Shown: positions 44,861 to 53,103 of the stretch, piece after piece | Position numbering within the stretch: the stretch's first letter is position 1 | Layout: each line of letters begins with the position of its first letter | Origin: Rhodanobacter sp. MP7CTX1 | GTDB lineage: Bacteria; Pseudomonadota; Gammaproteobacteria; Xanthomonadales; Rhodanobacteraceae | Direction: 5' to 3' | Assembly (NCBI RefSeq): GCF_014205795.1 | Contig: NZ_JACHCN010000002.1 | Coordinates: 248,001 to 312,000, forward strand | DNA: 64,000 nucleotides | Position numbers and translations under genes: made by a program | Notes under the pieces: generated by a model | Told to the model about the DNA's origin: nothing | Seen by the model: the letters and a program-made list of their open reading frames with translations, nothing else | Databases searched by the model: none

Positions 44861-45439
44861 CTAGTGCGCGGGCAAGGCATCCAGCGCGAGATTGAGCTGC
44901 AGCACGTTGACCCGTGCCTCACCGAGCAAGCCCAGCTGACGCCCCGAGGTGGCCTGGGCGATCAGCAATTTCAGCTGTGCATCGCTGATACCTCGCGCCT
45001 TCGCCACACGGCCCAGCTGGTACTGCGCCGCCGCCGGGCTGATCTCCGGATCAAGCCCGCTGCCCGACGAAGTGACCAGATCGACCGGTACCGGCGCGTG
45101 ATTGCCGGGATCAGCCGCCTGCAGGGCAGCGATACGCTGCTTCACTGCGTCTGTCAGCGCCGGGTTGGTCGGGCCGATGTTGGAGCCACCGGAGCTCATA
45201 CCGTTGTTGGCCTGCGGCGAAGTCGCCGATGGCCTCCCCCAGAAGTACTTCGGCTCGGTGAACGACTGGCCGATCAGACTCGAGCCGATCGGCTTGCCAT
45301 CACGAACGATCAGGCTGCCGTTGGCCTGCCCCGGAAACACCAGCAGCGCCACTCCGGTAACCAGCAGTGGATAGGCGATGCCGGTAATAACCGTCATCAC
45401 CACCAACATCATCAGTGAATTGCGTAACAACCTGCTCAT
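44861..45439 (-). CDS. kdpC: Potassium-transporting ATPase subunit C
   Basis: 192 residues with one N-terminal membrane segment and a periplasmic domain. Signature blocks: ITGIAYPLLVTGVALLVFP, SLIGQSFTEPKYFWGRPSA, VDLVTSSGSGLDPEISPAAA. KdpC stabilises the KdpFABC complex and affects ATP affinity. ATG 45439 has GAGG eight bases upstream. Unusually, it is separated from kdpB by a porin-like gene and a small ORF. Confidence 0.96.
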   Translation of the reverse strand: MSRLLRNSLMMLVVMTVITGIAYPLLVTGVALLVFPGQANGSLIVRDGKPIGSSLIGQSFTEPKYFWGRPSATSPQANNGMSSGGSNIGPTNPALTDAVKQRIAALQAADPGNHAPVPVDLVTSSGSGLDPEISPAAAQYQLGRVAKARGISDAQLKLLIAQATSGRQLGLLGEARVNVLQLNLALDALPAH

Positions 45440-45449
45440 AGTCTTGACC

Positions 45450-46955
45450 TCAGTAGTGCAGGATCGCGTCGATCAACGCGGTTTCCTGATCGTCTTTCCT
45501 GCCACCGTCATACGCCGACACGTCATACGAGTGCTCGTAGCGCAGCTCCGGGCGGATTTCCAGATCCTGCGAAACCCAATGGGTTATGCCGATGGTGTGG
45601 CTGCTGTAGCGCGTGGCGAAGCCCGTACGCTGACCCTTTTCGTCGTTGTAGAACTCGTTGCGGACCGACAGCATGTTGCTCGAATTCAGCTCGAAGTTCA
45701 GATAGTTGACGACACCGAATTCACCAGCCTCGCCGGCCAGCGGGGAAGACGCGACAACACCAGGCGTGCCGCCCGGGCCGAAGCCGGGAATGCCGCGGCC
45801 AAACATGCGATAGGCCTCGGTGAGCATGTGTACGCTCTGGTTGAAGCGATGGCCCCAGGTCATCACATACATCTGCACGTTGTTGTAATTGTAGTTGGAG
45901 CCATTGACGTTATTCAGGCAGGGATAAAGCATGTCGTTGTTGCTTGCCGATACCCAGCGCACGCAAGCCTGCAGCGATGGACGCGCCGAATGATTCCAGT
46001 CCGCCGTGTCGTTGCTGCCATCGATACCCAACTGAACCGTCCACTGATCGTTGAGCTTGGTGGTCGTCAACACACCCATCTGGGTATAGGGATCGACCGT
46101 GTACAGGATCGAATGAGTCACAAGATAATTCTGCGGCGAGAACTGTGCCTCGATATCCGGCAGCGAAAGCCAGCGACCGATGCGGACCTCCATGCCCTGG
46201 GCGACCCACGGGATGTACAGGTCGTAGTAGAACAGCATCGGATCGTCGCCATAGATATGGCCATTGAGCGGCTGGCCTGGCGCGGGGTTGTTCAGCAGCT
46301 GATTGCTGAAGACACCCTTGGTGACGGTGTAGTGGTAGTCGTATCCATACAGATTGGAGATATCGAAGCCCCAGTCGAGATGGTCGGTCTGTACCGTGTC
46401 GGGAACACGCTGGATATTGAGCACCCACTGATCGAATTCCACACGGTTCGGACGCGTCGCGTACGACAGCGGAAAGTTGCTGAAATTCGACGAACTCAGG
46501 TTGGCCGAAGGATTGACCCAGCCGAAAACCTCGATGCGGTTCTTCTGCATCCACTGGCCGAGCGCGGTGCAGCTCAATGCCTTCTCGAGCGGGTACTGCG
46601 CATTGCCGTCCGGCACGCCAATCGGTGTGTCCACGCCGCCAAGCTGCCATTCGGCGTTCGGAAACGGCGGTGAATCCAGCGGCGCCGGCATCGCGCGACG
46701 CGCGGCTGCCGGTGCGTTCGGATCGGCTGGCTGCGCATCTTCGCGATAGGCAGAAGCCAGGCGGCTGAGAAATCCATTGGAGCAATCGCTGCTCGCCAGC
46801 GGTGCAGCTGCCGGTGTCGATGCCGGCGCGGTGACCGCCGACTGTGGCGCTGCCGCTATATCCACGCTATCAATGGCGGTGGTCGCTGCCATCGCATACC
46901 CGGTCGGAATCATCGCCAGCAAAGCAGTGGCGGCCAGTTTGTTGTTGTACTTCAT
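45450..46955 (-). CDS. Outer-membrane beta-barrel protein inside the kdp operon
   Basis: 501 residues from ATG 46955, with AAGG eight bases upstream. Signal peptide ends near YAMAATT. An Ala/Pro-rich linker (~40-100) is followed by a chain rich in alternating aromatic strands (NVQMYVMTWGHRFNQSVHML, EIRPELRYEHSYDV at the end), typical of the OmpL-like/BBP2 barrel family. The final residues LIDAILHY end in an aromatic, as outer-membrane barrels do. It lies between kdpB and kdpC, 10 bp before kdpC, so it is co-transcribed; a role as a potassium or cation porin is inferred. Confidence 0.8.
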   Translation of the reverse strand: MKYNNKLAATALLAMIPTGYAMAATTAIDSVDIAAAPQSAVTAPASTPAAAPLASSDCSNGFLSRLASAYREDAQPADPNAPAAARRAMPAPLDSPPFPNAEWQLGGVDTPIGVPDGNAQYPLEKALSCTALGQWMQKNRIEVFGWVNPSANLSSSNFSNFPLSYATRPNRVEFDQWVLNIQRVPDTVQTDHLDWGFDISNLYGYDYHYTVTKGVFSNQLLNNPAPGQPLNGHIYGDDPMLFYYDLYIPWVAQGMEVRIGRWLSLPDIEAQFSPQNYLVTHSILYTVDPYTQMGVLTTTKLNDQWTVQLGIDGSNDTADWNHSARPSLQACVRWVSASNNDMLYPCLNNVNGSNYNYNNVQMYVMTWGHRFNQSVHMLTEAYRMFGRGIPGFGPGGTPGVVASSPLAGEAGEFGVVNYLNFELNSSNMLSVRNEFYNDEKGQRTGFATRYSSHTIGITHWVSQDLEIRPELRYEHSYDVSAYDGGRKDDQETALIDAILHY

Positions 46956-47029
46956 GGGTGGTCCTTGCACCGGCATTTGCCGGACTTTCTTCGATTGAGA
47001 TAGTTGTTGGGAGCCGCGCAATGCGGCGG

Positions 47030-47278
47030 TCAGATGCCGGCGTATCCGCCAAGCACGTATTCTTCTTCAGCACTGGTGCCACGCGAAGAATCAGTATCGG
47101 TGCCCGGTACCGCGCCATGGACAGTGACAACGGGGGGCGTCCCGGCGCTGGCCTCGCTGCGCGAACGCAGCGGCAACGCGATGACGACATCGCACGCCGA
47201 ATCATTTGCCGAGAGCCGCAGCTCCATATCCGGGTGGGTTTCGTCAGGCATCGATACTGAAAGCTTGAGCGTTTGCAA
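47030..47278 (-). CDS. Small ORF between kdpB and the porin gene
   Basis: 82 residues from TTG 47278 (GGAG nine bases upstream) or 73 from ATG 47251. No membrane segment. Acidic overall; a patch ACDVVIALPLRS is followed by a Gly/Thr/Ser-rich tail ending EEEYVLGGYAGI. No family recognised. GC-rich third positions and a fair ribosome-binding site support it, but the rare TTG start leaves doubt. A hairpin-capable segment (ATCCCGACC with GGTCGGGAT) lies between it and kdpB. Confidence 0.4.
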   Translation of the reverse strand: MQTLKLSVSMPDETHPDMELRLSANDSACDVVIALPLRSRSEASAGTPPVVTVHGAVPGTDTDSSRGTSAEEEYVLGGYAGI

Positions 47279-47371
47279 GGCAGTGACTCCGATTGAGGTG
47301 ACGCGCTTTCTTGACTGGATCCCGACCCTTGCCCCCTCTTCGGGGTTGGTCGGGATGACGTTGAGGGGTAA

Positions 47372-49522
47372 TCAGGCCAGTCCGCAAAGGACCAGCAACA
47401 TGTCGATCAGCTTGATGCCAAGGAACGGCACCACCACGCCACCCAGTCCGTAGACCAGCAGGTTGCGGCGCAGCAGCGCACCAGCACCGAGTGCGCGATA
47501 GGCCACGCCCTTGAGCGCCAATGGAATCAGGCAAATGATGATCAGTGCGTTGAAGATCACCGCGGACAGAATCGCGCTCTGCGGCGTGGCCAGATGCATC
47601 ACGTTGAGCGCGTTGAGCGCCGGATACGTGGTCGCAAACGCCGCCGGAATGATCGCGAAATACTTCGCAATGTCGTTGGCAATCGAGAACGTGGTGAGCG
47701 AGCCGCGGGTGATCAGCATCTGCTTGCCGATCTCGACCACTTCGATCAACTTGGTCGGATTGGAATCCAGGTCGACCATGTTGCCGGCTTCCTTGGCCGC
47801 CTGAGTGCCGGTGTTCATCGCCACCGCCACGTCAGCCTGAGCCAGCGCCGGCGCATCGTTGGTGCCGTCGCCGCACATCGCGACCAGGCGGCCTTCGGCC
47901 TGGATGTCACGGATCAACTTGAGCTTGGCCTCGGGCGTGGCCTCGGCAAGGAAATCGTCCACGCCAGCCTCAGCCGCGATCGCCGCCGCAGTAAGCGGAT
48001 TGTCGCCGGTGATCATCATCGTCTTGATGCCCATGCGGCGCATCTCGGCAAAACGCTCGCGGATGCCGCCCTTGACGATGTCTTTCAGCTCGATCACGCC
48101 AAGCGCCGTCGTGCCCTCGGTCACGATCAGGGGAGTCGCGCCGCGACGGGCGATCTCTTCGGCCATGCGCTTGACCAGTGGTGGCAGATGGCTGCCGACG
48201 GCATCGAGGTGCTTCTCGACCGCGTCCAGCGCACCCTTGCGGATGCTGCGGCCGGTCATGTCGACGCCACTCATGCGGGTCTGCGCGGTGAACGGCACGA
48301 ACTGAGCGGCATTCGCTTCCAGCTCGCGTTCACGAATGCCGAACTTCTCCTTCGCCAGCACCACGATGCTGCGACCCTCGGGTGTTTCATCGGCCAGCGA
48401 AGCCAGCTGCGCGGCGTCGGCGAGGGCGCTCTCTTCGACGCCCGGCGCCGGCAGGAACGCCACCGCCTGACGATTGCCCAGGGTGATCGTGCCCGTCTTG
48501 TCCAGCAGCAACACGTCGATATCGCCCGCCGCCTCAACCGCACGGCCCGAGGTGGCGATCACATTGGCGCGAATCATCCGATCCATGCCGGCGATGCCGA
48601 TTGCGGAAAGCAGCGCACCGATCGTGGTGGGAATCAGGCAGACCAGCAGCGCGATCAGCACAGTTAGCGTAATTGGATGCCCGCTACCGGCGGCCTGCAC
48701 GCTATAGATCGAGTACGGCAGCAGGGTTGCGCAAGCCAGCAGGAAGATCAGGGTGAACTTCGCCAGCAGGATGGTCAGCGCGATTTCGTTCGGCGTCTTG
48801 CGCCGCGAGGCACCCTCGACCATCGCAATCATGCGATCGAGAAAGCTTTCGCCCGGATTGCTGGTGATACGCACGATCAGCCAGTCCGACAGCACGCGGG
48901 TGCCGCCGGTGACCGCGCTGCGATCGCCACCGGATTCGCGAATCACTGGCGCGGATTCGCCGGTGATCGCGCTCTCGTCCACGCTGGCCGCGCCCATCAC
49001 CACTTCGCCGTCGCCGGGCAACGGTTCATTCGCTTCGACCAGCACGAAGTTGCCGGTACGCAATTCGTTCGACGGTGTGAACGTGATGGCGGCGTCGCGG
49101 TAGGGACCGGCCAGTTTCTTGGCAACCACATCTTTGCGCGAGCTGCGCAAGGCAGCGGCCTGCGCCTTGCCGCGACCTTCCGCCAGTGCTTCGGCGAAGT
49201 TCGCAAACAGCAAGGTAAACCACAGCCAGATGCTGACCCAGAAGATGAAGCTCGTCGGCGCTTCGCCATGACCGCTCAGTGCCTGCACCCACAACAGGGT
49301 GGTCAGCACGCTGCACACGAACACCACAAACATCACCGGGTTGCGGAATTGCGTCCGCGGCGACAATTTGCGGAACGAATCGGCGATCGCCTTGAGGATC
49401 AGTTCGCGGCCGAAGCTGCTAACTGCACCGGCACGAGGGGCCACTTGGGGGCGGTCCACTGGGGGACGTGCCATATCAGGCCGTTCCACATTAGACCGTT
49501 CCGCATTAGATAAGGAATTCAT
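47372..49522 (-). CDS. kdpB: Potassium-transporting P-type ATPase subunit B
   Basis: 716-residue catalytic subunit of the KdpFABC pump. Actuator TGES at 187-190, phosphorylated Asp341 in [10 protein letters not shown], nucleotide domain with KGALDAV, and hinge motif [14 protein letters not shown]. The chain is about 35 residues longer than E. coli KdpB because of an N-terminal extension built from 15-bp tandem repeats. ATG 49522 lies three bases after the kdpA stop. Confidence 0.97.
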   Translation of the reverse strand: MNSLSNAERSNVERPDMARPPVDRPQVAPRAGAVSSFGRELILKAIADSFRKLSPRTQFRNPVMFVVFVCSVLTTLLWVQALSGHGEAPTSFIFWVSIWLWFTLLFANFAEALAEGRGKAQAAALRSSRKDVVAKKLAGPYRDAAITFTPSNELRTGNFVLVEANEPLPGDGEVVMGAASVDESAITGESAPVIRESGGDRSAVTGGTRVLSDWLIVRITSNPGESFLDRMIAMVEGASRRKTPNEIALTILLAKFTLIFLLACATLLPYSIYSVQAAGSGHPITLTVLIALLVCLIPTTIGALLSAIGIAGMDRMIRANVIATSGRAVEAAGDIDVLLLDKTGTITLGNRQAVAFLPAPGVEESALADAAQLASLADETPEGRSIVVLAKEKFGIRERELEANAAQFVPFTAQTRMSGVDMTGRSIRKGALDAVEKHLDAVGSHLPPLVKRMAEEIARRGATPLIVTEGTTALGVIELKDIVKGGIRERFAEMRRMGIKTMMITGDNPLTAAAIAAEAGVDDFLAEATPEAKLKLIRDIQAEGRLVAMCGDGTNDAPALAQADVAVAMNTGTQAAKEAGNMVDLDSNPTKLIEVVEIGKQMLITRGSLTTFSIANDIAKYFAIIPAAFATTYPALNALNVMHLATPQSAILSAVIFNALIIICLIPLALKGVAYRALGAGALLRRNLLVYGLGGVVVPFLGIKLIDMLLVLCGLA
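49445..49504 (-). repeat. 15-bp tandem repeat in kdpB 5' end
   Basis: Four consecutive 15-base units (49490-49504, 49475-49489, 49460-49474, 49445-49459), diverged but in register. They encode the pentapeptides [15 protein letters not shown] and VDRPQ. They form the N-terminal extension before the first KdpB helix and keep the reading frame. Confidence 0.75.
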
Positions 49523-49525
49523 GGA

Positions 49526-51349
49526 TCAGTGTCCTGCAGCAGACATCAGGGATTCGACGATGGGGCCAAGAGCCAGAGCGGGCAGGAAGGTCAATGCACC
49601 CACCACGACCACCACGCAGGCCAACAGCACCACGAACAGGGGGGTATGCGTCGGCAGCGTGCCGGCCGATACCGGTACATGCTTCTTCGCTGCGAGCGAT
49701 CCAGCCAGCGCCAGCATGGCGATGCCCAGGGCAAAGCGAGAGACGAACATGCAGATGCCGAGCAACACATTCCAGAACGGGGTGTTGACTGACAGACCGC
49801 CAAACGCGCTGCCGTTGTTGTTCGACGCCGAACTCAACGCGTAGAGGATCTCGCTGAAACCGTGCGGACCCGGGTTTGCCACACCAGCCACGCCGGCCGG
49901 CATCATCACCGCGATGGCCGTACCAACCACCACCAGCATGCATGGGATCAACACGGCCAGACTGGCCATCTTCATCTCGTGCGCTTCGATTTTCTTGCCA
50001 AGGTATTCCGGCGTACGGCCCACCATCAGCCCGGCGATGAACACCGCGACCACCGCGAACGCGAGCATGCCGTAGAGACCACAACCGACACCGCCGAAGA
50101 TCACCTCGCCCAGTTGCATCAACCACATCGGGATCATGCCGCCCAGCGGAGTGAACGAGTCATGCTGTGCGTTGACCGAGCCGTTCGACGCCGCCGTGGT
50201 GTAAGTCGCCCACAGCGTGGAATTGACGATGCCGAAACGGGTCTCCTTACCTTCCATGTTGCCGCCGGCCTGCAACGCCGTGGCGTGCTGGTCGACACTG
50301 AGTCCGGATAGCGCAGGATTACCGACCTGCTCCGCACTCGTGCAGGCAATCAACAGTGGCACCATGATCAGCGACATCACCATCAGCAAGGCCCAGCCTT
50401 GCCGCCGATCGCCGATCATCGAACCAAACGTGTAGCAAAGCGCCGCGGGAATCAGCAGGATCGACAGCAACTCGAGGAAGTTGCTGAACGGCGTCGGGTT
50501 CTCGTACGGATGTGCCGAGTTGGCGCCGAAGAAACCACCACCGTTGGTGCCCAATTGCTTGATCGCAATCTGCGAAGCGGCCGGGCCCATTGGCAAGGTC
50601 TGCGTCGTGACCTGGCTATCCTTCGTGACGGGTTTTCCCGCCGCATCGAGCACCGGATTACCGGCGGCGTCCTTGACGGCCTCGGTCATCGTGGTGGTCT
50701 GCACTACAGGTACGTCGACGTAGCTCTTGAAGTTCTGCACGACACCCTGCGATACCAGCAGCAACGCCAGCACCAGCGACAGCGGAACCAGCACGTAGAG
50801 CGTGCTACGGGTCATATCGACCCAGAAATTACCCACCGTCTTTGCACTGCGTCGAGTAAAGCCGCGAATCACCGCCAGCAGGATCGCCATGCCGGTCGCC
50901 GCCGACACGAAGTTCTGCACCGCCAGCCCAAGCATCTGGGTCAGGTAGCTCATCGTCGACTCGCCGCCGTAACCCTGCCAGTTGGTGTTGGAGGCAAAGC
51001 TGATCGCCGTGTTGAACGCCGAGTCCGGCGTGATCGTCGCGAAATGCTGCGGATTGAGCGGCAGCCACGGCTGCAGACGCTGCAGCAAGTAGACCACCAG
51101 CAGGCCGATCAGGTTGAACGCCAGCATGGCCACCGCATAGTGGCGCCAGCCCATGTCTTCACGGCTGTCGATTCCGCACAGGCGATAGAGCAGCTTTTCA
51201 GTGCCCTGACCAAAACGGAGGACTTTATTGGGAGCGACATTGTTCGGCGTATCGGCAAATACCAGGGCCATATAGCTGCCCAGCGGCTTCACCAACAGCA
51301 GCAGGACGCCCAGGCTGAGGGCAATTTGAATCCAGTCATTGGCGTTCAT
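49526..51349 (-). CDS. kdpA: Potassium-transporting ATPase subunit A
   Basis: 607-residue potassium-selective channel-like subunit related to KtrB/TrkH transporters. About ten membrane segments and four selectivity-loop regions: AISFASNTNWQGYGGESTMS, IKQLGTNGGGFFGANSAHPY, STLWATYTTAASNGSVNAQH, YALSSASNNNGSAFGGLSVN. ATG 51349 overlaps the kdpF stop by 3 bases. Starts downstream of kdpF in a tightly packed operon. Confidence 0.97.
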   Translation of the reverse strand: MNANDWIQIALSLGVLLLLVKPLGSYMALVFADTPNNVAPNKVLRFGQGTEKLLYRLCGIDSREDMGWRHYAVAMLAFNLIGLLVVYLLQRLQPWLPLNPQHFATITPDSAFNTAISFASNTNWQGYGGESTMSYLTQMLGLAVQNFVSAATGMAILLAVIRGFTRRSAKTVGNFWVDMTRSTLYVLVPLSLVLALLLVSQGVVQNFKSYVDVPVVQTTTMTEAVKDAAGNPVLDAAGKPVTKDSQVTTQTLPMGPAASQIAIKQLGTNGGGFFGANSAHPYENPTPFSNFLELLSILLIPAALCYTFGSMIGDRRQGWALLMVMSLIMVPLLIACTSAEQVGNPALSGLSVDQHATALQAGGNMEGKETRFGIVNSTLWATYTTAASNGSVNAQHDSFTPLGGMIPMWLMQLGEVIFGGVGCGLYGMLAFAVVAVFIAGLMVGRTPEYLGKKIEAHEMKMASLAVLIPCMLVVVGTAIAVMMPAGVAGVANPGPHGFSEILYALSSASNNNGSAFGGLSVNTPFWNVLLGICMFVSRFALGIAMLALAGSLAAKKHVPVSAGTLPTHTPLFVVLLACVVVVVGALTFLPALALGPIVESLMSAAGH

Positions 51350-51438
51350 TCGAACCACTCCGGCTTGAGCAGGGCCACGCACAGATAGCCGGCCAGCACC
51401 ACCGCGATCACGGTGGCCAACACATAAATGATGTTCAC
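51346..51438 (-). CDS. kdpF: Potassium-transporting ATPase subunit F
   Basis: A 30-residue single-helix membrane peptide that stabilises the KdpABC complex. GTG 51438 has GGAG eight bases upstream. The sequence NIIYVLATVIAVVLAGYLC then VALLKPEWFE matches the KdpF family, including the C-terminal KPExF motif. The TGA overlaps the kdpA ATG (ATGA). Confidence 0.93.
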   Translation of the reverse strand: MNIIYVLATVIAVVLAGYLCVALLKPEWFE

Positions 51439-51496
51439 GAAAAGAGCTCCATGAGGGACGCGGGGTCCACGACAGGCGCAAAGGCGCCCGCGCGCG

Positions 51497-51589
51497 TTAC
51501 TTGCGCTGGCCCAGACGGTCGCAAAGCAGCAGGAAACCGATCATGGCGGCAGACAGCACGATCAGCAGAAGCAGATAGATGGCATCCAT
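51497..51589 (-). CDS. 30-residue membrane ORF upstream of kdpF
   Basis: ATG 51589 with GAGGAG eight bases upstream and TAA at 51497-51499. The peptide is one hydrophobic helix (YLLLLIVLSAAMIGFLLL) followed by the polar end CDRLGQRK. Size and form resemble KdpF, but the C-terminus is different. It is the first gene of the kdp operon, 58 bp before kdpF. Small ORFs of this kind with a CDRL-like end are, as far as I recall, found before kdpF in other bacteria; no function is known to me. Confidence 0.7.
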   Translation of the reverse strand: MDAIYLLLLIVLSAAMIGFLLLCDRLGQRK

Positions 51590-51679
51590 GGAATGGACTC
51601 CTCAAACGATAGGGCGCAGCAATGAGGCGCATCGTAGGAAGTCGCGCATAACAACGGGGTAGCGAATCGCCGCCACCCC

Positions 51680-51697
51680 GTAAAGAACGCGTAAAGA
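51680..51697 (-). promoter_or_regulatory. Candidate KdpE-binding direct repeat
   Basis: On the minus strand CTTTACGCGTTCTTTAC places two CTTTAC half-sites exactly 11 bp apart, followed by GGGGTGG. The E. coli KdpE site has the same build (T-rich half-sites 11 bp apart, then CCCC). It lies 91 bp before the first kdp ORF. Direct repeats with one helical turn spacing are typical for OmpR-family regulators. Confidence 0.65.
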
Positions 51698-51705
51698 TTT
51701 GCGTT

Positions 51706-51728
51706 TAGGCCCAGTTTCGCTGGGCCTA
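51706..51728. repeat. 9-bp inverted repeat upstream of kdp
   Basis: TAGGCCCAG (51706-51714) with CTGGGCCTA (51720-51728), 5-nt loop. It lies just upstream of the KdpE-like site relative to kdp transcription; regulatory or structural role unknown. Confidence 0.5.
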
Positions 51729-51829
51729 CCACCCGAATCCGGCAGCCGCAGGAGCCGCCATGAGGCTCGCCACTCTCGACACTTCAAGACCGTGATGGCG
51801 TTGCCAGCAAGGGGCGCTCGAGGGGGGCA

Positions 51830-51872
51830 CCCTTCGACTTCGACCCTACGGGCCTACGCTCAGGGCGAAGGG
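51830..51872. repeat. Palindromic intergenic element
   Basis: Arms CCCTTCG (51830-51836) and CGAAGGG (51866-51872) enclose a spacer containing GACCCTACGGGCCTACGC. The sequence style, related to elements reading CTTCG...CGAAG, is common between genes in Xanthomonadales. It lies downstream of the DedA-rhodanese gene end (51934) and upstream of kdp. Confidence 0.45.
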
Positions 51873-51933
51873 TGAGGGAGCCGAGCGAAGGGGGCTGAGA
51901 TGGGTCCAGGCCGAAGGCATGGCGGCGCCGAGC

Positions 51934-52917
51934 TCAGATGGCCGCCCGCAGCGTCCCATCAACGGCCCCGGCGGATGCCGATGGCAACCTCCTGATCTCG
52001 TAGCCGGCCGCGTCCCACGCATCCAGCCCGCCAAGCAGCGGGCGCACATGCCGATAGCCCTGGTCCATCAGGATTTTCGCCACCTTGGCGGCAGATACCT
52101 CGTTCGGGCAGTTGCAGTAGAGCACCAGCTCCTGCTCGAACGGAATGTCATTCACGGTCCGATCGATGCTGCCCGAATCCAGCAGCAACGCACTGGGGAT
52201 CACCCGCGTGTCGAGCTGGCGCGACGCATCCGAACGCACGTCCACCACCACGGGAGCCTGGCCGCTGGCGACAGCCTCACTCAACTCCTCTACCGTGATG
52301 CGCGACATCCTCAGCGTCATCAGCAGACGCCGGCGCTGCCACCATTTGCCCAGGATGTAGAGCGCAAGCAGGCCCAGCAGCAGCTCGAACGCGAACGTGC
52401 CGGCACTGGCCAACGCGGCCAGCAGGACGTCGATCTGCTCGGCAAAAACGTAACCCAGACCGACGGCGGCACCCAGCCAGAGCAGTGAACCGAGCCCATC
52501 GAAAAGCACGAATGCAGGCAGCCGCAAGCCCATCGCACCGACCAGCGGCGGGGCCACGGTGGACAACCCCGGCACGAATTTCGCGATCAGCAACACTTGT
52601 CCGCGCCACCGCTGGAAGCGCAGCTCGGAGGTCCGCACGCACGAATCAGGCGACAGCGAGATACGGCAGAGCGTGCGCATCACGCCCGCTCCGTAATGCC
52701 GGCCGGCCCAGTACCACATCAGGTCGCTGATCAGGCAGGCGGCGAGCGCGGCAAGCAGGAGATTGACGACGGCCAAATGCCCGCTCGCCGCCAGTGCGCC
52801 GGCCACCACCAAGGTCGGCACGGCCGGCAGCGGCACGCCGGCCTGCTCCAACAGGACGTTGAAAAAGACCAGAAAGAGGCCGTATTGCGCGATTAGCGAG
52901 ATGATTTCATGTGCCAT
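51934..52917 (-). CDS. DedA-family membrane protein fused to a rhodanese domain
   Basis: 327 residues. The N-terminal ~200 residues are a DedA/SNARE-associated membrane domain (QYGLFLVFFNVLLEQAGVPL, a GAxxGD-like region modified to ACLISDLMWYWAGRHYG, KFVPGLSTVAPPLVGAMG). DedA proteins act in lipid flipping and membrane homeostasis. The C-terminal ~110 residues are a rhodanese domain (VVVDVRSDASRQLDTRVIPSA) with the active-site loop LYCNCPNEVSA holding the catalytic Cys. A cytoplasmic sulfurtransferase or thiol-redox role is likely for that part. Confidence 0.9.
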   Translation of the reverse strand: MAHEIISLIAQYGLFLVFFNVLLEQAGVPLPAVPTLVVAGALAASGHLAVVNLLLAALAACLISDLMWYWAGRHYGAGVMRTLCRISLSPDSCVRTSELRFQRWRGQVLLIAKFVPGLSTVAPPLVGAMGLRLPAFVLFDGLGSLLWLGAAVGLGYVFAEQIDVLLAALASAGTFAFELLLGLLALYILGKWWQRRRLLMTLRMSRITVEELSEAVASGQAPVVVDVRSDASRQLDTRVIPSALLLDSGSIDRTVNDIPFEQELVLYCNCPNEVSAAKVAKILMDQGYRHVRPLLGGLDAWDAAGYEIRRLPSASAGAVDGTLRAAI

Positions 52918-53066
52918 CGGATCGGTACTCGATGCACGGTTCCACGAAACCGCTAGTGCTCATCATTGGGCCGGCCGCGCTCTATTGCAATTCCTTAATT
53001 AGCCCGCCTCGCCCGCCACAGCCGAGCTTGCAACGATGGGTGGCGGCGCAATCTGTCGCACGGCCC

Positions 53067-53072
53067 TATAAT
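53067..53072 (+). promoter_or_regulatory. Candidate -10 box of ispB
   Basis: A perfect TATAAT 32 bases before the chosen ispB start. No good -35 hexamer lies 16-18 bp upstream, so this is a partial promoter call. Confidence 0.4.
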
Positions 53073-53103
53073 CCTACCGATACACCGCCGCCTTGAAGTG
53101 TCC

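Noticed and set aside
47279..47371. Riboswitch between kdpB and the small ORF
   Set aside because: Only an imperfect hairpin (ATCCCGACC / GGTCGGGAT) is present, with no known potassium or c-di-AMP riboswitch core.
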